A stretch of DNA of 64,000 nucleotides, from contig NC_133557.1 in NCBI RefSeq assembly GCF_048773025.1, forward strand, positions 8,820,001 through 8,884,000, read 5' to 3'. Shown one piece after another: positions 57,401 through 64,000 of the stretch (position 1 is the first letter of the stretch; the number at the start of each line of letters is the position of its first letter). This DNA is from Camelus bactrianus. Taxonomy: Eukaryota > Chordata > Mammalia > Artiodactyla > Camelidae. The notes beneath the pieces are model-generated. The model did not search any database. It had not been told where the DNA came from and saw nothing but the letters and a program-made list of their open reading frames with translations. Both the position numbers and the translations under genes were made by a program.

Positions 57401-60400
57401 AGTGCTCTGAGGGAGGGGCCATCTGTGCCCCTGAGGCTCTGACAGGGGACCTGGCGGATGAGCAGGTAAGGGGGCCAAGGTAGATCCAAAAGCAGCCTGA
57501 CTCACACCCAGCTCTCTGCACACCCCACTGTGCTTGTCAAAGTGGGGAGGAAGCTCCAACACTTTCCTTTTAAAATCTTGTGCTGTTTTGTTCTTCAGCA
57601 ATAAGTATTAAAAACAAAAATCCTGTGTGGCTGCCAGGCTAGCTTTATAATTGAGAACAAAAAGATGATGATGCAGTGTCTCATAACGTCCTGAACCTGC
57701 TCCTATGAGGCAGGGCTCAGCACACTTAGAAGCCCCAGGAGTCCTTTCCTCCCTGTTGCTGTGATGTCGCCCCTTCACTGAGTGGCCTGCGGGAGCAGCT
57801 CCGGGAAGGGGAGCGAGGACAGAGCAGAGGGGCCGGTGCATTCCAGCAGCACCGGGCACGCCCACTCCTGGCCCCGCAGACTGAGGATGAGGAGTGGGAG
57901 GTAGTTCCTAGGGGATGCTGGGATACCCGCGTGGACAGAGTTCATGTTCTAGACTCAGGTGTCAGGAGCCCGTGTCTCCCCCTTGTTGCTACGGGGTCCC
58001 CAGGCCTGGGCCCCCGGAGGGCACTCCTCCCTGGTCTCGCTTGAAGTCAAGAATCTCAGAGGGAAAAGGGGAGGGTGGTGGTCAGTGTGGGGGCCCCTGA
58101 AGGTGGGCGCCTGCTCTGTTGTTGGACCTGAAACCTCAGGGGTCAAGGGAATTCCTTCTGGGATATGGTTGTGGGGGTGAAGAGACTTTCATTTCTGTCA
58201 GCCTCAGTTTTATCATATGTAAAATGGTGATAATCATGGACTCTTTCTAGCAGGTTAGAAGGATTTCAGACTGTATGTCTAAACCACCAGCACAGAGTAG
58301 GCCCCCCCAAATTGAGGTGTTGTTTCAAGGCTGTGTCTCACTTCCCTTTGCAGGGCTTACTGGCCTGTAGAAGGACGACAATCACACCAATCTTTGCAGG
58401 ATGTCCTGACGGTACAATGAGCCTGCTGAAAGAGCAGCCTTTCAGTGAGCCATGGCGTTGTCCACCCAGGCTGTGGTCTGCGCAAGTCTCAGTTCCCGCT
58501 AGTCCTCAGTTTCCCCACCTGTGATCTCGGCTGCCTTTCAGTGTCTGTGATGACTGGAGAGGTTCTAGAAAGCCCTAGATGGGGTGGGCTAGGGTGACAC
58601 TGAGCCTCTGTGCACAGTGGTTGACCGTCTGCGCCGAGCCCTGCTGCCTGTGCTCCCATCCCAGCTCTGCCAGAACCTGGCTCTGGGAACTCAGACGCGT
58701 CCCTCTCCACACTGGGGCTCGGGTCCTGGTCCATCCCTGTCAGCACCGCCCTCCCAGAGCCGCTGCAGGGACTGAATGAGGGATCCATGTACAGAGCTTA
58801 GAGAAGAGCCCGGCATAGAGTACGTGTTCCACCACTGTTAGCTCTGATGTGCCGAAGCCGGAGGCCTCGGGCGGCTCACTCCCTCCAGGACTAAGTATAA
58901 CTGGGGTTGGGTTGGGGCTGGGTGCTTTCCACCTTGGCTGCGCTTCAGATTCACCTAGGCAAGTTTGAGTAGATCCCCAGTCCCTGTTCCCACCCTAGAA
59001 ACCCTGGTTTAATTGGAGACACGTGGGCCCGGGCACCTGACTGAATAACTCCTGCAGAGGATGCTGCCTACATCCAGGGCAGAGAAGCCCTGAGCTCCGT
59101 GTTCTCTGAGGTCACAAACGGAGCTGGGGTTTTGCCCAGACAGAGGTCACTCCTCCTTGGTGCTGGAGCTGCAAGAACAGCTATTCGGTACTTTGCAGAA
59201 TAGCCTATAACGGAGACAGTTCTTTAGAGACCAAGAAAAGAAGCTTGAATCAAGAGGGAGGGACACCTCCTCCCACGGAGCTCACCTGGGGTGAAGAGGG
59301 GCTTCCTATGGACTCAGGACTCTGTTCAGCCCTCAGCTTTGTTGCTGGGGAAAACTTCCCATCTTTAAAGAGGGGCTGGAATCCCCTCAAACACTCCCTG
59401 CTCAGCCCAGAGCCCTCCTGCCTCAACACACCAACATGACACTGATGGAATCTCTCCTCCCTCCTTTCAAAATGCCTCCAGCTTTCTGTAAAGAGCTGGT
59501 CTGCGGGGGAATGCCTGCAACATCATATATTTTGAAAGCCAATTCCCCCAATTTGTTTCCTGAAGGGATTATTATAAAAAAGAGGAAGAGAATCATACTG
59601 GGGTGCTTCTATTGCTGCTTTTTCATCAGGGTTTTGCATGCCAGCTGCACGGAGCAGGATTTGAGACTTTTTGTTTGTTTGTTTTTTCCTGCTGTGCTTG
59701 TGTTCTGCCTTCTCACTGCCTGAAGAATAAACAGGCAGTTTCAGAACTAGGAACGACCAGACCTTCTGACAACAGTCACAGGTCTTGCTGCTTAAGCACC
59801 TGTTGTGCATCAGGCTCTGGGTTTTATGTACATCTCCCCTCATCTGACCAGGATGGAGCTATCACACACATTGCAGGGAAACAGGGACTGAGGCTCAGAG
59901 GTAAAGATCACAGACACTAGAATCAGTGACTGTGTAGAGTGAGATGAGCTCAGACCTTTCCTTGCTGGGTGCCCTTGGCCAGCTCTGTCCTCCCTGAGCC
60001 TCATCCCATAAATGGGACCACACCCGGGCCCCCCTCACTGGGCTGGTGGGGAGATTAAAGAGCCGAAGGTCATGCAGGGATAAGCCCAGTGTCAGGCTCC
60101 CAGGAAACTCTCTCTAAATGATGACTGATTACAGTATCTCATCCCTTTAGGGACGTTCAGGATGCTGCGTTTTTTATGACTTGACTTGTTCAAGTAACAC
60201 TTCCTTACTATATCCTAAAAATGTTTGATGACTTTTAGAAAGCAACTTAAATATTTACAGATGCAAATGTTTATAATATTCGCTGTCTACCAACCTTTAC
60301 AGGAAGTGTTGGGTAATAATGAACAATCTGGAGACACCCTATAACCTTCTAGAGGGAGAAACCGCCCTCCCTTTTGATTAGCTGATTTGTGTTTGTTTTC

Positions 60401-62626
60401 AAGACACAGGCGGTACATCTGCCTGCTTCATGGGCCTCTGTCTGAGTCTCTTCTGATTTAATAACGATTAAGAAATTAACCACCTCTGCTTTCTCAGCTC
60501 TCAGTGATCTTTGCTTTCAACTCAAAACTGAACCAAGCTAAGAACCCAGATTCAGAAAAACATCCCTTTGCCCCCTGCCTTTGAAATTCAGGAGCTGGTA
60601 TACTACTCCTACTGGAATATTTGTGGAAAGAATGAAAACTAGGGAGTAAATTCATAGAAACCCAAAGAGACAGCTCTGGATATAAGTACAGTGTTTAGTA
60701 TTGGGAGGCATCTTGTATTTTACTTAAAGCAAAGACGCTTCCCCTGCCTAATGGAACCCTCGCTGCAGCCCCGGGAAGGACAAGGCCTGCTATCCCATTT
60801 CGCAGATGAGGAGCTGGGAGGGGTGTGGGCCACACCCCTCATCTACTGCCCAGCCTGGTTCAGCATCCAAGGTGGTCTCGCTCCACCCCTGCTTCCCCCG
60901 CACTTACTTCTGTGAATGCTTCTCTGAAGGTAGTTAAGTTTTCCAGGGGAGCCCAGCTAGGAAGAGTTAATAGGAGAGTGGCAGCCATCAGGTCTTCTGT
61001 TCCTGCGCCCAGATTGGTGAGAAATCACCTGGTGGAGGAAAGAAAGTGGACTTTTGAACTCAGGCCTGGAAACCATGTCTGCCCCACCCCAGACTCAGAG
61101 CTCACCTCTCGGAAACAGTGTGTCTCCTTTTAGGATGAGGATGAAGACACACCCCTCTAAGAACTAATCGCAGGATTAAAACATAATATATGGAAACGTT
61201 CTTAGTGGGGAGAGTAGAGTTCAGTGGTAGAGAGCGTGCTTAGCATTCACGAGGTCCTGGGTTCAATCCTCACTACCTCCATTAAAATAAAAAGAAATTA
61301 ATTAATCCTAATTATCTCCCCTGTTGTTAACTGTGTCGCAAGCTTATCATTAGTGATGATAATGACAATTATGTTCATTGTTGTAAATGCTCCTTTTGTA
61401 GCCAAACCCTCTCCTCCCGTGGTATCAGGCCCCGCCACGAGGGCCCCACCTGAGCAGACAGTGAGCTTCACCTGCAGATCCCATGGCTTCTCCCCCAGAA
61501 CCATCTCCCTGAAATGGTTCAAAAACGGGAATGAGATCACAGCCTCCCAGACCAGTGTGGACCCAGAGGGAGACAGCATTTCCTACAGCGTCTCCAGCAC
61601 AGCCAAGGTGGTGCTGGCCCCGGGGGATGTTCGCTCCCAGGTCATCTGCGAGGTGGCCCACGTCACCCTGCTGGGGGGCCCTCCTCTCCGTGGGACTGCC
61701 TACTTGTCTGAGACCATCCGAGGTAGATGTCCCTCACACCAGCCCGAGCCCACACCTGCCCCCAAGCCCCACCTGCTCCGCCCCCTGCTTTTGGCTCCAG
61801 GCCTTGAATTGCCTGGAATAGAATTCCTGACAGTCCTTCCCGACCACCAGGCACCTCCATGTGCTGGTCTCTCACTACTTATTTAATGGCAGCTGCCAGG
61901 TGACACCTGCCACGTGCCAAGCCCTGTGCTCAGCAGTTTCCTTTACTTACAACAGCATCTCCAACTACTGAGCGCCTACTCTAAGCCAAGTCCCTAAGTG
62001 CCTAGGGATTTCATTTAACTGGCTGCAGTTATTATATTCCAACTGCATGCCAGTTGCTTACTGATTCCCCACATTATAACCCTAACAGGAGCAACCACTC
62101 CTTGAGCACCTACTGTGTGCCCTGCACGGTGCTTAGGATCTCATCGATATGCAAATGGCACACTCAGTGTTTGAGCACCTGCTGCATGCCTGGCTCTGTC
62201 CTCAGGCACCCCCTTGCAGGGCTGGGAGCTGCTCTCCAGCCCCTGCCCTGTGACCTCTCTGTTCCACAAGGTCAGAGCTCCTGCCCTGTGCTGTTTCAGT
62301 TCCGCCCACCTTGGAGGTCACCCAACACCCCGCCTCAGGGACCCAGGTGAACGTCACATGCCAGGCGAAGCAGTTCTACCCCCGAGACCACCAGCTGAGC
62401 TGGGTGGAGAATGGAAACGTGTCCCGGATAGAAACGGCGTCGACCTTCATGGAGAATAAGGACGGGACCTTTAACAGGATGATCTGGCTCCTGGTGAACT
62501 CGTCCGCCCACAGAGGTGAGGTGCTGTCCTGCCAGGTGGAGCACGACGGGCAGCCGGCAGTCAGCGCCAACCTCACCCTGGAGGCCTCTGCTCCCCAGAA
62601 GGACCAGGACACACATGAACGTCCTG
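52408..62626 (+). CDS. SIRPB1-like: SIRP gene 3: signal-regulatory protein beta-1-like receptor, 3' exon outside window
   Basis: Exons 52408-52480, 55235-55588, 61402-61722 and 62300-62626 encode about 358 residues: signal peptide, V-set, C1 d2 and C1 d3. By analogy with gene 2 the TM exon should lie about 5 kb past 62626, beyond the window, so whether the protein is beta-type, alpha-type or secreted is not shown. The V domain combines the B-C region of gene 2 ([11 protein letters not shown]) with the C'-D and D-E loops of gene 1 ([16 protein letters not shown]). It has its own changes: DNLVF, ISHITP (loss of the NIT sequon) and DAGVYYC. d3 has TQHPASGTQ and FMENKDG. All Ig cysteines are present and no frame break is seen. 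Confidence 0.85.
54187..54575 (-). repeat. L1 LINE 3' end (antisense) with TATC repeat
   Basis: Orthologous to 8475-8826. Where units 1 and 2 have (GT)n this copy has (TATC)n. Confidence 0.85.
54397..54444 (+). repeat. (TATC)n microsatellite
   Basis: About eleven TATC units followed by tatatacatacat. A translated frame through it ([11 protein letters not shown]) is a repeat artefact. Confidence 0.95.
55235..55588 (+). CDS. SIRPB1-like: Gene 3 exon 2: V-set domain d1 (mosaic)
   Basis: 354 bases, open. The 5' half follows gene 2 and the 3' half follows gene 1, with the switch at about 55350-55390. CAT at 55480-55482 replaces the Asn codon of the NIT site. Confidence 0.92.
55589..61401. other. 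Gene 3 intron 2
   Basis: 5.8 kb. L2 3' end (about 55975-56110, -), MIR (58130-58250, + and 58610-58845, +), MER5-like relic (58931-59040), MIR (about 59790-59905, - and 59935-60065, +), camelid SINE (61206). 56220-58100 and 59050-59780 show nothing I can name. Sequence follows unit 1 variants at 58.1-59.0 kb and unit 2 variants beyond about 59.9 kb. Confidence 0.6.
61206..61318 (+). repeat. Camelid tRNA-Ala-derived SINE (VIC-like)
   Basis: The same over almost its whole length as the unit 2 copy, with shared head, B box and trailer. Confidence 0.85.
61402..61722 (+). CDS. SIRPB1-like: Gene 3 exon 3: C1-set domain d2
   Basis: 321 bases, nearly the same as gene 2 over most of its length; TLLGGPP is specific to gene 3. 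Confidence 0.92.
61723..62299. other. Gene 3 intron 3
   Basis: 577 bp with the same gagcac words as the other two genes. No exon. Confidence 0.5.
62300..62626 (+). CDS. SIRPB1-like: Gene 3 exon 4: C1-set domain d3
   Basis: 327 bases. [28 protein letters not shown] and LSCQVEHDG distinguish it. Stalk ends DTHERPG. Confidence 0.92.
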
Positions 62627-64000
62627 GTGAGGATTTCATTAACCTGACAGGGCTTTTAAAATTTTATCTTTTTAAATTATTAAAGTAGTAATTCTTCCTT
62701 GTTATAGAATAATCTAGAAGACTATAAATATAAAGTAGAATTTTGAAGTGAGATCCCCTCCCCAAATCCCATACTCCAAAAATCACCACTGGTAAAAGTT
62801 AGATGTATGCTTACCAATCTTTTGTCATAAATATAATTAAAGAAAGACAGAAAGGAAGGAGATCATTGTGTTCATAGCGTTCTGCCTCTTGCTTTCTTCA
62901 ACTACCAGTAATTATGTTCATCCTTCCCTGTCCGCCCACCTCCCTCCTCCTTGCTCTTTCTAACCTCTGCCTAGTGTCTCTCCATTCTGCAATTTCCACT
63001 CGCATTAGTAACATAAAGTAACCCAAGCAGTCTCCTACACATACTACTCTGTGAAATCCTGGAAAGGGAGCCCTGAAGTTGTGGAGTTTGAGTTTGGACC
63101 AGGCACCCAGGTGACCGTGAGATGTCACTGCATGGGCTTCCTCTGTCCCCTGATCTGTGGCAGTGGACCAGCAATGATCACAGTCACTCAGTGCACATTT
63201 ACTAAATGCAAATCAGTGCATGATCTCAGCTCTATGATCTCCTTTTCTGCTTCTACCACCCAGTGGATCTGGAGTTTACCAAAGGGACTCAGGAAACGAC
63301 AGTGGGTGTTGTTGAAGATGTCTTGCCTTTAGTCCAGGTGATCTGGCTAAACTAATCAAGGTGAATCTGAGTTCCTGACCAGGGACCACATATAACAAAT
63401 ATGTGCTCATTAGAAACACGTTCTCCTTTAGCTGAGCATTGTCCCAAGGACATACAGAGTCCCCCTTCCTATGCATAATACATGTCTTATTTCTTTCTCA
63501 TGTAACATCAGGAGGCAGTTGATCAGTTTCCCAGGCGTCTTTACTCCAGAAGACCTTTCAAAGGCCGACATTCCCTCCAACTTAGCCTATGGTGTTGTCC
63601 TTGTCTGCTGGGCTGGGGGTCAATGCTGGGTCAGCGAGTGTCCATGTCCCTCCTGCTGGAAGAATAAAGACAGGAAGGAGAGGACAAACACCTTCCGTTA
63701 AACAACAGCTATACAGAATTTGCATGGTTGTGTCCACTAATAACGGAGTCCTGTGTGCACATCCAGTTGCCAGTGGAGTCTACAGGTGTGTGGTTACATG
63801 GTTAAGGACATTGATTTTCTGCCAAACCAATACCATTACACACTTAATAAAATCAACAGTAATTCCCTAATGTCATCTAAAATGGAGTATATATTTCAAA
63901 TTCTCTTAAAATTTCTTTTATACTGGTTTCCTGTGCACCAGAGTTGTTTTTTTATTCACCTGTAAATCCTAATAGAATCTTCCTGTGAAACCACCTGGGC
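62627..64000. other. Gene 3 intron 4, partial
   Basis: Contains the V relic (62992-63123) and runs into the antisense L1 ORF2 fragment (from about 63930) at the window edge. From about 63130 on it looks identical to unit 2. Confidence 0.65.
62992..63123 (+). pseudogene. V-set exon relic in gene 3 intron 4
   Basis: Same form as 39440-39572: [14 protein letters not shown] and FGPGTQVTV can be read, with the cysteine replaced by serine. No intact acceptor and no 5' two-thirds of the exon. Confidence 0.75.

Larger units (their letters stand above)
47531..64000 (+). repeat. Tandem duplication unit 3, cut by the window edge
   Basis: Third direct repeat, containing the tail pseudogene and exons 1-4 of SIRP gene 3. 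It ends in intron 4. The 60.3-60.9 kb and 63.13-64.0 kb stretches look identical or nearly so to unit 2 at 36.77-37.38 kb and 39.58-40.45 kb, whereas much of 52.3-59.9 kb shares variants with unit 1. Confidence 0.85.

Noticed and set aside
1-64000. CRISPR array, operon or prokaryotic defence system
   Set aside because: No regularly spaced short repeats and no operon-like layout; introns, SINEs and LINEs show a mammalian genome.

Overview
The window is mammalian genomic DNA carrying part of a signal-regulatory protein (SIRP) immune-receptor cluster. Exons are separated by GT-AG introns and embedded in MIR, L2 and L1 relics. Three copies of a tRNA-Ala-like SINE (about 15445, 37656 and 61206) have the form I know from the camelid-restricted VIC family, so the source is most likely a camel, llama or alpaca.

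Layout. A left flank (1 to about 2780) holds only old repeats. Three direct tandem units follow: about 2780-24050, 24051-47530 and 47531 to the window edge. Each unit has the same order: (a) a headless SIRP tail, made of a membrane-proximal Ig exon and a transmembrane exon; (b) a SIRP-beta-type gene on the + strand with five coding exons (signal peptide, V-set domain d1, C1-set d2, C1-set d3, transmembrane exon with a lysine and a very short tail); (c) a 3' flank with an L2 fragment. Genes 1 and 2 are complete, each predicting 392 residues. Gene 3 loses only its last exon to the window edge. The tail is open in unit 1 and carries identical stop codons in units 2 and 3.

Function, from the family: SIRP-beta receptors are myeloid cell-surface proteins. 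A lysine in the membrane segment pairs with the ITAM adaptor DAP12 (TYROBP), and they have no ITIM tail of their own. All three promoters sit about 100 bp upstream of the ATG. Units 1 and 2 carry a perfect PU.1-type motif; unit 3 has one altered base.

The interest lies in how the array evolves. The gene 3 V exon reads as a hybrid of genes 2 and 1. The constant-domain block and intron 4 of genes 2 and 3 are almost identical, while their ligand-binding exons differ. Every unit hides the relic of a second V exon in intron 4. In unit 1 that relic has been broken into by a copied d2 exon-intron boundary and an inverted copy of its own flank, which looks like a template-switch scar. I saw no CRISPR, prokaryotic or new-system signal.
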